From Micromonospora echinaurantiaca (lineage in GTDB: Bacteria > Actinomycetota > Actinomycetes > Mycobacteriales > Micromonosporaceae): a DNA stretch of 64,000 nucleotides. The notes under the pieces are model-generated. The model did no database searches. It saw only the letters and a list, made by a program, of their open reading frames with translations, and was not told where the DNA came from. Below, in pieces: positions 14,692-25,578 of the stretch (the first letter of the stretch is position 1; each line of letters starts with the position of its first letter). The stretch lies in the NCBI RefSeq assembly GCF_900090235.1, contig NZ_LT607750.1, forward strand, positions 4,145,001 through 4,209,000, written 5' to 3'. A program made the translations under genes and the position numbers.

Positions 14692-15734
14692 GCGGTCACC
14701 ACCTTGGCGCGGCGGACCAGGAAGGCCAGCAGTGGGGCACCGATCAGCGCGGTGACGATGCCGGCCGGCACCTCTCCGGGCGGGGCGACGAGCCGGCCGA
14801 TCACGTCGGCGGCGAGCAGCAGCGCCGGCCCGAGCAGCGCGGAGACCGCGAGGGTCCAGCGGTGGTCGGCGCCGACCAGGGCCCGGGCCAGGTGCGGCAC
14901 GGCGAGCCCGACGAACGCGATTGGCCCGGCGGCGGCGACCGCCGCCCCGGTGAGCAGCACGGCCGCCGCGCCACCGCCGAGGCGGACCAGCCCGATCCGG
15001 TGCCCCAGGCCGCGGGCGACGTCGTCGCCGAGGGCGAGCGCGTCCAGGCCGCGGGCGACCAGGGCGGCCAGCGCGAGCCCGGCGAGCACGAACGGCAGCA
15101 CCTGGGCGGCCACCGTGAGGTCCCGGCCGGTCAGCCCGCCGACCACCCAGAACCGGTACTCCTCGAAGGTGCGGGCGTCGATGCTGAGCAGCGCGTACAC
15201 CACGGAGGCGAGACTGGCGTCGAGGGCCGCGCCGACCAGCGCGAGGGTGACCGGGCTGGCGCCCTCGCGGGCGCGGCTGGCGACGGCGAAGACCAGCAGC
15301 CCGGCCAGCAGCGCGCCGCCGATGCCGAACCAGACATAGCCGGCGAGGGTGCCGACGCCGAAGACCGAGATGGCCAGCACCACGCCGGTCGACGCGCCGG
15401 CGCTGATGCCGAGGATCCGGGGCTCGGCGAGGGGGTTGCGGGTGAGCGCCTGGAACAGCACCCCGGCGACGGCCAACGCGAGCCCGACGGCGAGCCCCAG
15501 GGCGGTACGCGGCATGCGCAGTTCCCGGACGATGGTGCTGGCCTCGCCGCCGTCTGGGGCGACCAGCGCGTGCCAGACCTGGTCGACGGGGAGCGGCCGG
15601 CTGCCCAGCGCGAAGCTGGCCAGCACGGCGAGGAGCAACGCGAGCGCGGCGGCGAGGGTGACCGCCACCCGGCGGCCGCCACGGCCGCCGGTCCGGCCGC
15701 CGGCGGGCGCCGGTCGGGTGGCGAGGGTGGTCAC
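14688..15734 (-). CDS. siderophore ABC transporter permease (FecCD family, first)
   Basis: A 348-residue FecCD permease, first gene of the operon, starting at GTG 15734 with AGGAGAT upstream. Seen: LRMPRTALGLAVGLALAVAG, FQALTRNPLAEPRILGISAG, GPIAFVGLAVPHLARALVG and EVPAGIVTALIGAPLLAFLV, with about ten membrane helices. It pairs with the second permease to form the channel for ferric siderophores. An iron box lies 23 bp before the start codon, so iron repression is expected. Confidence 0.92.
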   Translation of the reverse strand: MTTLATRPAPAGGRTGGRGGRRVAVTLAAALALLLAVLASFALGSRPLPVDQVWHALVAPDGGEASTIVRELRMPRTALGLAVGLALAVAGVLFQALTRNPLAEPRILGISAGASTGVVLAISVFGVGTLAGYVWFGIGGALLAGLLVFAVASRAREGASPVTLALVGAALDASLASVVYALLSIDARTFEEYRFWVVGGLTGRDLTVAAQVLPFVLAGLALAALVARGLDALALGDDVARGLGHRIGLVRLGGGAAAVLLTGAAVAAAGPIAFVGLAVPHLARALVGADHRWTLAVSALLGPALLLAADVIGRLVAPPGEVPAGIVTALIGAPLLAFLVRRAKVVTA

Positions 15735-15756
15735 GGATCTCCTGCACGTTTCGCGC

Positions 15757-15775
15757 TTAGGTACGCCTTACCTTA
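15757..15775 (-). promoter_or_regulatory. iron box (IdeR/DmdR-type operator)
   Basis: A 19-base site TTAGGTACGCCTTACCTTA closely follows the actinobacterial iron-box pattern TTAGGTTAGSCTAACCTAA, with both TTAGGT and ACCTtA halves kept. It lies at the expected promoter position of the siderophore importer operon. A second, shorter match, TTAGCCGGACCTAA, follows at 15787-15800. Together they predict repression by an IdeR/DmdR protein when iron is sufficient. Confidence 0.82.
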
Positions 15776-15877
15776 GCCGACCCGACTTAGCCGGACCTAA
15801 CTCGCGGCCGTCGATCCGGCTCCCCGTCGGGCAGGGCGGACAGCGCCGGTTCACGGCGCGGCGGGCCCGCTCCGCCC

Positions 15878-15883
15878 TAGGGT
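15878..15883 (+). promoter_or_regulatory. -10-like hexamer, leaderless start of YCII gene
   Basis: TAGGGT is separated by 6 bases from the ATG at 15890, the same spacing as before the MhuD-like gene. It supports ATG 15890 over the GTG at 15884. Confidence 0.45.
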
Positions 15884-15889
15884 GTGGGC

Positions 15890-16249
15890 ATGCGATTCGA
15901 CCAGCACACGGTCGTGCTCCTGGTCCGTCCGCCGGACGCCCCGGACCTGCCGCTCGACGCGCTCGACCGGCTGCAGGACGCGCACCTGGCGCACCAGGCG
16001 GGGCTGGTGGAGCAGGGGCTCGTCCTCGCCGCCGGCCCGTTCGTGGACGCCGACGACGAGCGGCTGCGCGGTTTCGTCGTCCTGTCGGTCAGCCCGGCGG
16101 AGGCCCGCGAGCTGTACCACAACGACCCGGCGGTGCGGGCCGGCCGGCTGGCCGTCGAGGTGATGAGCTGGCTGGTGCCGGAGGGCAACCTGCGCTTCGA
16201 GAGCGTGCCGCTGCCGCGGTCGATGCTGGAGGCCGCCGCCGGCGACTGA
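15890..16249 (+). CDS. YCII-related domain protein
   Basis: A 119-residue protein with the YCII pattern: start MRFDQHTVVLLVRPPD, HLAHQAGLVEQGLVLAAGPF (conserved His and Gly-Pro), and a middle region FVVLSVSPAEARELYHNDPAVRAG. YCII proteins share a ferredoxin-like fold with small enzymes such as YciI and chlorolactone dehalochlorinases; most have unknown substrates. It is divergent from the iron importer, so the intergenic iron box could in principle also influence it, though its own -10-like site lies about 100 bp away. Probable small cytosolic enzyme. Confidence 0.8.
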   Translation: MRFDQHTVVLLVRPPDAPDLPLDALDRLQDAHLAHQAGLVEQGLVLAAGPFVDADDERLRGFVVLSVSPAEARELYHNDPAVRAGRLAVEVMSWLVPEGNLRFESVPLPRSMLEAAAGD

Positions 16250-16333
16250 CCGGCGCCGGCCGTCGGGCGACGGACACCGAGCGACGGACACCGGCCGACA
16301 GACGCCGCCCGGCGGGCGGTGGACGCCGGGCGG

Positions 16334-16768
16334 TCAGTCCCCGGTGCGCTGCGCGGGCGCCGGGTCGACCGGCGCGTCGAGCTGGTGGTCGGCCCAGACG
16401 TAGGTGTCGGGCAGCAGTTCGCCGACCGGCACCACGCGCAGCGCGTCCGGCGGGCCGACGATCACCCGCAGGTCGGGGAAGTAGTCCCGCAACACCTGCC
16501 GGCAGCGGCCGCACGGCGGGATCACCCCGCGCCCCCGGTCGCCCACCGCGACGATGGTCTCCAGCTCGGTCACGCCCTGGGTGGCGGCCGCGCCGATCGC
16601 CACCACCTCGGCGCACGGGCCGCCGGTGAAGTGGTAGACGTTCACGCCGCTGAAGACCCGGCCGTCGGCGCTGCGGACGGCCGCGGCCACCGTGTGGTTC
16701 TCGCTGCGGCAGCGCAACTTGGCCACCGCCGTGGCGGCCTGCACCAGCGCCCGGTCGGTCTCGCGCAT
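16334..16768 (-). CDS. blasticidin-S-deaminase-like cytidine deaminase
   Basis: A 144-residue zinc deaminase (start ATG 16768; ATG 16771 is an alternative, with GGGGAG just upstream). The zinc/catalytic motifs are PCAE (Cys52, Glu54) and PCGRC (Cys86, Cys89). The stretch GVNVYHFTGGPCAE, then PCGRCRQVL and the C-terminal ELLPDTYVWAD, are much closer to fungal blasticidin-S deaminase as I remember it than to housekeeping Cdd. Tyr and Trp of YVW are the residues that close over the nucleoside there. Likely reaction: hydrolytic deamination of a cytosine nucleoside; whether the substrate is cytidine or a peptidyl nucleoside antibiotic is open. Confidence 0.8.
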   Translation of the reverse strand: MRETDRALVQAATAVAKLRCRSENHTVAAAVRSADGRVFSGVNVYHFTGGPCAEVVAIGAAATQGVTELETIVAVGDRGRGVIPPCGRCRQVLRDYFPDLRVIVGPPDALRVVPVGELLPDTYVWADHQLDAPVDPAPAQRTGD

Positions 16769-16920
16769 CATCCCGCTCCCCACGCCTCGAATCGGCGGTC
16801 AACTCTAGACCGGGCGACGGACCGCCCGGCCGGCCGGCGACCCGACAGCCAGGCGACGCGGCGGCCAGGCGGCCGGCGCGGGGGCCGGATAACCCGGGGG
16901 CGCCCCGGCGCCCGGCTGCC

Positions 16921-16926
16921 TATCCT
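16921..16926 (+). promoter_or_regulatory. -10-like hexamer before hrpA
   Basis: TATCCT lies 10 bases before the ATG at 16937. No clear Shine-Dalgarno is visible, so a short or absent leader is likely. Confidence 0.35.
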
Positions 16927-16936
16927 TGGCCACGAC

Positions 16937-19900
16937 ATGCAGAATCCAGCCGCACCCGCCGGGACCGACGTCCGCGACCTGCACCGCCGCCTGAACCCGC
17001 TGATGTTCCGTGACCAGCGCCGCCTTCAGCGGCGGCTGGACGGGGTGCGGAAGCTGCGGGACCCGCAGCGTCGGGAGTCGGCGCTCGCCGAGATCGCCGC
17101 CGACGTGACCGCGGCGGAGCTGCGGCTGGAGTCCCGCCGGGCCGCGGTGCCGGTGATCACCTATCCGGCCGGGTTGCCGGTCAGCGAGCGCAAGGACGAG
17201 ATCGCGGCCGCGATCCGCGACCACCAAGTGGTGATCGTGGCCGGCGAGACCGGCTCCGGCAAGACCACCCAGCTGCCGAAGATCTGCCTGGAGCTGGGGC
17301 GTGGCGTGCACGGCCTGATCGGGCACACCCAGCCCCGCCGGCTGGCCGCCCGGACGGTGGCCGACCGGATCGCCGAGGAACTCGGCACCGAGCTGGGCGA
17401 CGTGGTCGGCTACAAGGTGCGCTTCACCGACCAGGTCAGCGACCGCAGCCTGGTCAAGCTGATGACCGACGGCATCCTGCTGGCGGAGCTGCAGACCGAC
17501 CGGATGCTGCGCCAGTACGACACGCTGATCATCGACGAGGCGCACGAGCGCAGCCTCAACATCGACTTCATCCTCGGCTACCTCAGGCAGCTGCTGCCCC
17601 GCCGTCCCGACCTCAAGGTGATCATCACCTCGGCGACCATCGAGACCGAGCGCTTCGCCCGGCACTTCGCCGGCCCCGCCACCGACGAGCACCCCGAGGG
17701 CGCGCCCGCGCCGGTGGTCGAGGTCTCCGGCCGGACCTACCCGGTGGAGGTGCGTTACCGCCCGCTGGTCGAGGTCACCGAGGCCGAGGAGGAGGACGCC
17801 GACGACGAGGAGACCGTCCGGGACCAGATCCAGGCGATCGGCGACGCGGTCGAGGAACTGGCCGCCGAGGGGCCCGGTGACATCCTGGTCTTCCTCAGCG
17901 GCGAGCGGGAGATCCGGGACACCGCCGAGGCGCTGGGCAAGCTGGTGCAGAAGAAACGCGCGCTGCTCGGCACCGAGATCCTGCCGCTGTACGCCCGGCT
18001 CTCCACCGCCGAGCAGCACCGGGTCTTCGCCCCGCACTCCGGCCGCCGGGTGGTGCTGGCCACCAACGTGGCGGAGACCTCGCTGACCGTCCCCGGCATC
18101 AAGTACGTGGTGGACCCGGGCACCGCCCGGATCTCCCGCTACAGCAGCCGGCTCAAGGTGCAGCGGCTGCCGATCGAGCCGATCTCCCAGGCGTCGGCGA
18201 ACCAGCGCAAGGGGCGCTGTGGCCGCACCTCGGACGGCATCTGCATCCGGCTCTACGACGAGCAGGACTTCCTCTCCCGCCCGGAATTCACCGACCCGGA
18301 GATCCTGCGCACCAACCTGGCCTCGGTCATCCTCCAGATGACCGCGATCGGCCTCGGCGACATCGCCGCCTTCCCGTTCATCGACCCGCCGGACCGGCGG
18401 AACATCACCGACGGCGTCAACCTGCTGCACGAGCTGGGCGGGCTGGACGTCACCGAGGCCGACCCGGCGAAGCGGCTCACCCCGCTGGGCCGGCGGCTGG
18501 CGCAGCTCCCGGTCGACCCGCGGCTGGCCCGGATGGTGGTCGAGGGCGAGCGCAACGGCTGCGCCACCGAGGTGATCGTGATCGCCGCCGCGCTGTCGAT
18601 CCAGGACCCGCGGGAACGGCCGGCCGACAAGCAGGCCCAGGCCGACCAGGCGCACGCCCGGTTCACCGACCGCGAGTCGGACTTCGTCACGCTGCTCAAC
18701 CTCTGGCGGCACCTGCGGGAGCAGCAGCGGGCGCTCTCCTCCAGCGCGTTCCGGCGGATGTGCAAGGCCGAGTTCCTCAACTACCTGCGGGTGCGCGAGT
18801 GGCAGGACATCGTCAGCCAGCTGCGCCAGGTGCTGCGTACCCCCGAGGGGGACGGGCGGGGACGCGGCCGGCGCGGCGCCGGGGAGGCCGCGGCCGACGG
18901 TGGCCGGCGCAGCGCCGCCGGCGCGGACCTGCCGGAGGAGATCGACACCGCGAAGGTGCACCAGTCGCTGCTGGCCGGCCTGCTCTCCCACGTCGGGCTG
19001 AAGGACGCGCAGAAGAACGAGTACCTGGGCGCCCGGGGGGCGAAGTTCGCGCTCTTCCCCGGCTCGGCGCTGTTCCGCAAGCCGCCACGCTGGGTGATGG
19101 CCGCCGAGCTGGTGGAGACCTCCCGGCTCTGGGGTCGGGTCGCCGGCCGGATCGAGCCGGAGTGGGTCGAGCCGCTCGCCCAGCACCTGGTGAAGCGCAG
19201 CTACAGCGAGCCGCACTGGGAGAAGAAGCAGGCGGCGGTGATGGCGTACGAGAAGGTCACCCTCTACGGCGTCCCGCTGGTCACCGCTCGCAAGGTCAAC
19301 TTCGGCCGGATCGACCCGGCGCTGAGCCGCGAGCTGTTCATCCGGCACGCGCTGGTCGAGGGCGACTGGTCCACCCACCACCAGTTCTGGCGGGACAACC
19401 AGCGGCTGCTGACCGAGATCGAGGAGCTGGAGCATCGGGCCCGGCGGCGGGACATCCTGGTCGACGACGAGACGATCTTCCAGTTCTACGACGAGCGGAT
19501 CCCGGCCGACGTGGTCTCCGGCCGGCACTTCGACGCGTGGTGGAAGAAGACCCGGCGGGACCGGCCGGAGCTGCTCACCTTCACCCGCGAGCTGCTGGTC
19601 AACGCCGGCCGGGGCGGGGTGGACGAGGCCGACTACCCCGACGAGTGGTCCGCCGACGGGGTGAACCTGCCGCTGACCTACCGGTTCGAGCCGGGCACCC
19701 CGACCGACGGGGTGACCGTGGACATCCCGCTGCCGCTGCTCAACCAGGTGCCGGCCGAGAGCTTCGACTGGCAGGTGCCCGGGCTGCGCGAGGAACTGGT
19801 GGTCGCGCTGATCCGGTCGCTGCCCAAGGCGGTGCGCCGCAACTTCGTCCCGGTGCCCGACTACGCCCGGGCGGCGCTGGCGGCCATGCCGGCCGGTGAG

Positions 19901-20995
19901 GAGCCGCTGCTCGACGCGCTGACCCGGCAGCTGCGTCGGATGACCGGGGTGACCGTGCCCCGGGACGCGTGGGACCTGGAGAAGCTGCCGGCGCACCTGC
20001 GGGTCAGCTTCCGGGTGCTCGACGAGGAGAACAAGCCGGTCGCCGAGGGCAAGGACCTGCCGGCCCTGCAACGCCAGCTCAAGGCGGAGGTACGTCAGGT
20101 GGTGGCGGCCGCCGCGCCGGACGTGGCCCGCACCGGGCTGCGCGAGTGGAGTATCGGCACCCTGCCACGCACCATCGAGCAGGTCCGTGCCGGCTACGCG
20201 GTGACTGCGTACCCGGCGCTGGTGGACGAGGGCGCCACGGTCGGGGTGAAGGTGTTCGACTCGCCGGCCGAGCAGGAGGCCGCGCACTGGGCCGGCACCC
20301 GGCGACTGCTGCGGCTGACCGTGCCCTCACCGGCGAAGTTCCTCCAGGGGCGGCTGTCGAACGAGGCGAAGCTGGCGCTGAGCCGCAACCCGCACGGCGG
20401 GGTGCAGCCGCTCATCGAGGACGCCGCCGGGGCGGCGATCGACAAGCTGGTCGGCGACGCGGGCGGGCCGGCCTGGGACGCCGACGGGTTCGCCGCGGTG
20501 CGTGAGAAGGTCCGCGCCGACCTGGTGGACACCGTCGTCGAGGTGATGGACCGGGTACGCCGGGTGCTCGCCGCCGCGTACGCGGTGGAGCAGCGGCTCG
20601 GTCGGACCCAGAACCTGGCAGTGGTGGCCGCCCTGGCCGACATCCGGGCCCAGCTCACCGGCCTGGTGCACGCCGGCTTCGTCACCGAGACCGGGTACGC
20701 CCGGCTGCCCGACCTGCTGCGCTACCTGACCGCGATCGAGCGGCGGCTGGACCGGCTGCCGGGCAACCCGCAGCGGGACAAGCAGCAGCAGGACCGGATC
20801 GCGGTGGTGTGGAAGGAGTACCAGGACATGCTCGCCGCCCTGCCGCCGACGAAGCGGACCTCGGCGGCGGTCCGGCAGATCCGCTGGATGATCGAGGAGC
20901 TGCGGGTGAACGTCTTCGCCCAGGCGCTGGGCACCCCCTACCCGGTCTCCGAGCAGCGCATCTACCGGGCGATGGACGAGGCCGAGGGCCGCTGA
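16937..20995 (+). CDS. hrpA: ATP-dependent RNA helicase HrpA
   Basis: A 1352-residue DEAH-box helicase. Motif I GETGSGKTTQLPK, motif II DEAHERS, motif III SATIE, motif VI QRKGRCGRTSDG, followed by the helicase-associated and OB-fold regions and the long C-terminal DUF3418-type extension (EEPLLDALTRQLRRMTGV and onward) characteristic of HrpA, about 1300 residues in Escherichia coli. ATG 16937 is chosen for the normal N-terminus DLHRRLNPLMFRDQRRLQRR; the frame stays open upstream over an unrelated gene. Role: RNA remodelling; in E. coli HrpA rescues stalled or collided ribosomes. Confidence 0.92.
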   Translation: MQNPAAPAGTDVRDLHRRLNPLMFRDQRRLQRRLDGVRKLRDPQRRESALAEIAADVTAAELRLESRRAAVPVITYPAGLPVSERKDEIAAAIRDHQVVIVAGETGSGKTTQLPKICLELGRGVHGLIGHTQPRRLAARTVADRIAEELGTELGDVVGYKVRFTDQVSDRSLVKLMTDGILLAELQTDRMLRQYDTLIIDEAHERSLNIDFILGYLRQLLPRRPDLKVIITSATIETERFARHFAGPATDEHPEGAPAPVVEVSGRTYPVEVRYRPLVEVTEAEEEDADDEETVRDQIQAIGDAVEELAAEGPGDILVFLSGEREIRDTAEALGKLVQKKRALLGTEILPLYARLSTAEQHRVFAPHSGRRVVLATNVAETSLTVPGIKYVVDPGTARISRYSSRLKVQRLPIEPISQASANQRKGRCGRTSDGICIRLYDEQDFLSRPEFTDPEILRTNLASVILQMTAIGLGDIAAFPFIDPPDRRNITDGVNLLHELGGLDVTEADPAKRLTPLGRRLAQLPVDPRLARMVVEGERNGCATEVIVIAAALSIQDPRERPADKQAQADQAHARFTDRESDFVTLLNLWRHLREQQRALSSSAFRRMCKAEFLNYLRVREWQDIVSQLRQVLRTPEGDGRGRGRRGAGEAAADGGRRSAAGADLPEEIDTAKVHQSLLAGLLSHVGLKDAQKNEYLGARGAKFALFPGSALFRKPPRWVMAAELVETSRLWGRVAGRIEPEWVEPLAQHLVKRSYSEPHWEKKQAAVMAYEKVTLYGVPLVTARKVNFGRIDPALSRELFIRHALVEGDWSTHHQFWRDNQRLLTEIEELEHRARRRDILVDDETIFQFYDERIPADVVSGRHFDAWWKKTRRDRPELLTFTRELLVNAGRGGVDEADYPDEWSADGVNLPLTYRFEPGTPTDGVTVDIPLPLLNQVPAESFDWQVPGLREELVVALIRSLPKAVRRNFVPVPDYARAALAAMPAGEEPLLDALTRQLRRMTGVTVPRDAWDLEKLPAHLRVSFRVLDEENKPVAEGKDLPALQRQLKAEVRQVVAAAAPDVARTGLREWSIGTLPRTIEQVRAGYAVTAYPALVDEGATVGVKVFDSPAEQEAAHWAGTRRLLRLTVPSPAKFLQGRLSNEAKLALSRNPHGGVQPLIEDAAGAAIDKLVGDAGGPAWDADGFAAVREKVRADLVDTVVEVMDRVRRVLAAAYAVEQRLGRTQNLAVVAALADIRAQLTGLVHAGFVTETGYARLPDLLRYLTAIERRLDRLPGNPQRDKQQQDRIAVVWKEYQDMLAALPPTKRTSAAVRQIRWMIEELRVNVFAQALGTPYPVSEQRIYRAMDEAEGR

Positions 20996-21008
20996 CCCGG
21001 CCCGACCG

Positions 21009-21935
21009 CTACGCCAGGGGCTCGACGCCGGCCGGCAGCTGGCCCTCGGCGGTCGCGTCCCGGACGTAGTCGAGCAGGATCCGGCGCAGCTCCCGCCCGG
21101 CGTGGGTGGGCACCACGTCCCGCCGGCGGGCCACCGCGATGGTCCGGGTCACCCCGGGCGGCGCCAGCCGGGTGAACCGTACGCCCGGGCGGCGGGCGAT
21201 GCCCGGCACCAGCGCGACGCCCAGCCCGGCCTCGACGAAGCTGAGCACCGCGTCCATCTCGCCGCCGTCGACCGCGACGGTCGGCTCGAAGCCCGCCGCC
21301 CGGCACGCCTGGAGGGTGGCGTCGCGCAGGTCGTAGCCCTCGCGGAACATCACCATCGGCTGGTCGCGCAGGTCGGTGATGAGCAGCCGACCGGTCGGCA
21401 TCGCGGCGGGCAGCTGCTCCACCGACGCCACCACCAGGCTCTCCCGCAGGATCGGGTCGGCGCGCAGGCCCGGGTCGATGCCCTGCGCGGGCATGATGAT
21501 CAGGGCCAGGTCGAGGTCGCCGCGGAGCAGGTCGCGGACCAGGTCCTGCGAGCCGCCCTCCTCGACCCGCAGGTCGATGGTGGGGTGCGCGTCACGGAAC
21601 CGGCGCAGCACCGGCGGGGCGAGCGAGGTGGCCAGGCTCGGGGTGGCGCCGAGGCGGACCCGGCCCCGCCGCAGCCCGACCAGCTCCTGCACCTCGCGGG
21701 TGGCGGTGTCGACGTCGGCGAGGATCCGCTTGGCCAACGGCAGCAGCACCTCGCCGGCCGCGGTGAGGCTGATGTTGCCCCTTACCCGCTCGAAGAGCGG
21801 GGCCCCGAGGTCGGTCTCCAGGGCGTGAATTTGCTTACTCAACGAAGGCTGGGTTATCCCCACCAGGTCGGCGGCTTGGGTGAAATGTCGTACTTCTGCG
21901 ACCGCGACGAAGTACCGGAGCTGATGGAGCTGCAT
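21009..21935 (-). CDS. LysR-family transcriptional regulator
   Basis: A 308-residue LysR protein: winged helix-turn-helix in residues 1-60 (FTQAADLVGITQPSLSKQIH), linker helix, then the periplasmic-binding-protein-like effector domain from about 90. It is divergent from sdhCAB, with only about 80 bp between the two starts. A T-N11-A box overlaps its own -10-like region, the classic arrangement for autorepression plus control of the divergent operon. Its ligand is unknown; a TCA-cycle metabolite is a reasonable guess. Confidence 0.9.
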   Translation of the reverse strand: MQLHQLRYFVAVAEVRHFTQAADLVGITQPSLSKQIHALETDLGAPLFERVRGNISLTAAGEVLLPLAKRILADVDTATREVQELVGLRRGRVRLGATPSLATSLAPPVLRRFRDAHPTIDLRVEEGGSQDLVRDLLRGDLDLALIIMPAQGIDPGLRADPILRESLVVASVEQLPAAMPTGRLLITDLRDQPMVMFREGYDLRDATLQACRAAGFEPTVAVDGGEMDAVLSFVEAGLGVALVPGIARRPGVRFTRLAPPGVTRTIAVARRRDVVPTHAGRELRRILLDYVRDATAEGQLPAGVEPLA

Positions 21936-21939
21936 CTAC

Positions 21940-21954
21940 ATAGCTTATGGCTAT
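21940..21954. promoter_or_regulatory. LysR-type box between lysR gene and sdh operon
   Basis: ATAGC-TTATG-GCTAT is a perfect 5-bp inverted repeat containing the T-N11-A LysR consensus (T21941, A21953). The minus-strand -10-like hexamer TAAGCT (21947-21942) of the regulator gene overlaps it, with the ATG 6 bases further on. Confidence 0.6.
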
Positions 21955-21975
21955 CAAGACTACGAGGTCGATGCA

Positions 21976-22005
21976 TTGGACGACTGATCAAACTGCTCCT
22001 AGCGT
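21976..22005 (+). promoter_or_regulatory. probable sdhCAB promoter
   Basis: TTGGAC (21976-21981), an 18-base spacer and TAGCGT (22000-22005). The GTG of sdhC at 22013 is 7 bases after the -10 element, so transcription probably begins at or next to the start codon. The LysR box lies just upstream of the -35, where an activator would bind. Confidence 0.5.
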
Positions 22006-22012
22006 CGGTCGC

Positions 22013-22702
22013 GTGGTAGTCACGAGAACACGGTCGCCCATCCGCTCCAATGTCGGCCTCAAGGCCGTCATGGCGGTGACGGGCATCATCCTGGTGCTGT
22101 TCCTGATCCTGCACATGCTCGGCAACCTGAAGGTGTTCACGGGGGAGACCTCGTTCGACCACTACGCGCACTGGCTGCGCGACATCGGCAAGCCGCTGCT
22201 GCCGGGCGTCTGGTTCCTCTGGATCCAGCGCGGCGCGCTGACGATCGCCGTCGTGGCGCACATCGCCGCCGCCACCATGCTGGCCCGGCGCTCCCGCGCC
22301 GCCCGCCCGGTCCGGTACGCGCACCGCCCGAAGGTGCAGGGCAGCTACGCGGCCCGCACGATGCGCTGGGGCGGAGTGATCATCCTGCTCTTCGTGATCT
22401 ACCACCTGCTGGACCTGACCACCGGCCACCTCAACCCGGTCGGCGACCCGAGCAAGCCGTACGCCAACGTCGTCGCCGACTTCGCGCCGGAGCGCTGGTA
22501 CGTCACGCTCTTCTACACCCTGGCGATCGTCGCGCTCGGCTTCCACCTGCGGCACGGGGCGTTCAGCGCGTTCCGCAGCCTCGGCCAGCAGACCCCGAAG
22601 GGCGAGCGCCGGGCGCGCACCGCGGCGCTGGTCTTCGCCGTCGCCCTCTGCGCCGGCTTCCTGGTGGTCCCGTTCGCCGTACTCACCGGATTGGTGTCCT
22701 GA
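22013..22702 (+). CDS. sdhC: succinate dehydrogenase cytochrome b subunit
   Basis: A 229-residue membrane subunit with five predicted helices. Histidines sit inside or beside them ([36 protein letters not shown]), as needed for two b-type haems in the single-chain (type B, Bacillus/Wolinella-like) anchor. This chain replaces the usual SdhC plus SdhD pair. Start GTG 22013 is preferred to the ATG at 21947, which would place the start upstream of the promoter elements. One base separates its stop from the sdhA start. Confidence 0.88.
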   Translation: MVVTRTRSPIRSNVGLKAVMAVTGIILVLFLILHMLGNLKVFTGETSFDHYAHWLRDIGKPLLPGVWFLWIQRGALTIAVVAHIAAATMLARRSRAARPVRYAHRPKVQGSYAARTMRWGGVIILLFVIYHLLDLTTGHLNPVGDPSKPYANVVADFAPERWYVTLFYTLAIVALGFHLRHGAFSAFRSLGQQTPKGERRARTAALVFAVALCAGFLVVPFAVLTGLVS

Positions 22703-22703
22703 C

Positions 22704-24637
<1,934 letters not shown>

Positions 24638-24641
<4 letters not shown>

Positions 24642-25399
24642 ACCTGACCCTGCGCATCTGGCGCCAGTCCGGCCCCGAGGACAAGGGTCGGATGGTGACC
24701 TACCAGGTCGACGACGTCTCCCCGGACATGTCGTTCCTGGAGATGCTCGACGTGCTCAACGAGCGGTTGATCCTCGCCGGCGAGGAGCCGGTGGCGTTCG
24801 ACCACGACTGCCGCGAGGGCATCTGCGGCATGTGCGGCCTGATGATCAACGGCAACGCGCACGGGCCGCAGCGCGGCACCACCGCCTGCCAGCTGCACAT
24901 GCGGCAGTTCTCCGACGGCGACACGATCGACATCGAGCCGTGGCGGGCCCGGGCCTTCCCGGTGATCAAGGACCTGGTGGTCAACCGCGGCGCGTTCGAC
25001 AAGATCATCGCGGCCGGCGGCTACATCACCGCGCCGACCGGCAGCGCCCCCGAGGCGCACTCGGTGCCGGTGGCCAAGGCCAACGCGGACGCCGCCTTCG
25101 AGTCGGCGGCCTGCATCGGCTGCGGCGCCTGCGTGGCGGCCTGCCCGAACGGCTCGGGCATGCTCTTCACCGCGGCCAAGGTCACCCAGCTCTCGCTGCT
25201 GCCGCAGGGCCAGCCCGAGCGGTACACCCGGGTGATCGGCATGGTCGACGCGCACGACGAGGCCGGCTTCGGCGGCTGCACCAACGCCGGCGAGTGCACG
25301 GTGGTCTGCCCGAAGGGCATCCCGCTGAACACCATCGGCCGGCTGAACCGGGACTACCTGAAGGCCACCGCCAAGCGGGGCGACACCCCCGGCTCCTGA
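24638..25399 (+). CDS. sdhB: succinate dehydrogenase iron-sulfur subunit
   Basis: A 253-residue protein beginning at GTG 24638, overlapping the sdhA stop by 4 bases. The [2Fe-2S] cluster ligands appear in [15 protein letters not shown] with a later Cys (TTACQLH), and the two ferredoxin-type clusters in [12 protein letters not shown] and [16 protein letters not shown]. It passes electrons from the flavoprotein to the haems and quinone. Last gene of the operon, followed by a strong hairpin. Confidence 0.93.
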
Positions 25400-25414
25400 G
25401 CCTGGCGGCTCGTC

Positions 25415-25459
25415 GGACGGGCCGCCGCACTCCCCGATCGGGAGCGCGGCGGCCCGTCC
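25415..25459 (+). terminator. terminator hairpin after sdhCAB
   Basis: Perfect 14-bp stem (25415-25428 GGACGGGCCGCCGC with 25446-25459), with a smaller hairpin CTCCC-N5-GGGAG inside the loop. There is no T-run, so it is a strong structure of the L-shaped type common in actinobacteria. Confidence 0.7.
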
Positions 25460-25578
25460 CCCTTCTCCCAGCTCTCCCGCGAGCCACGGCTCGGCGGGGG
25501 ACCGCCCGCCCGGCCGCCGGTTCAACCCGGCCTGCCGGGGTAGCACCCGGGGGACGCGCACGGCGAAGGGAATCGGGC

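Noticed and set aside
16805..20287. 1160-codon minus-strand frame
   Set aside because: Mirror of hrpA with no domain and an Arg/Gly/Leu/Val-biased composition.
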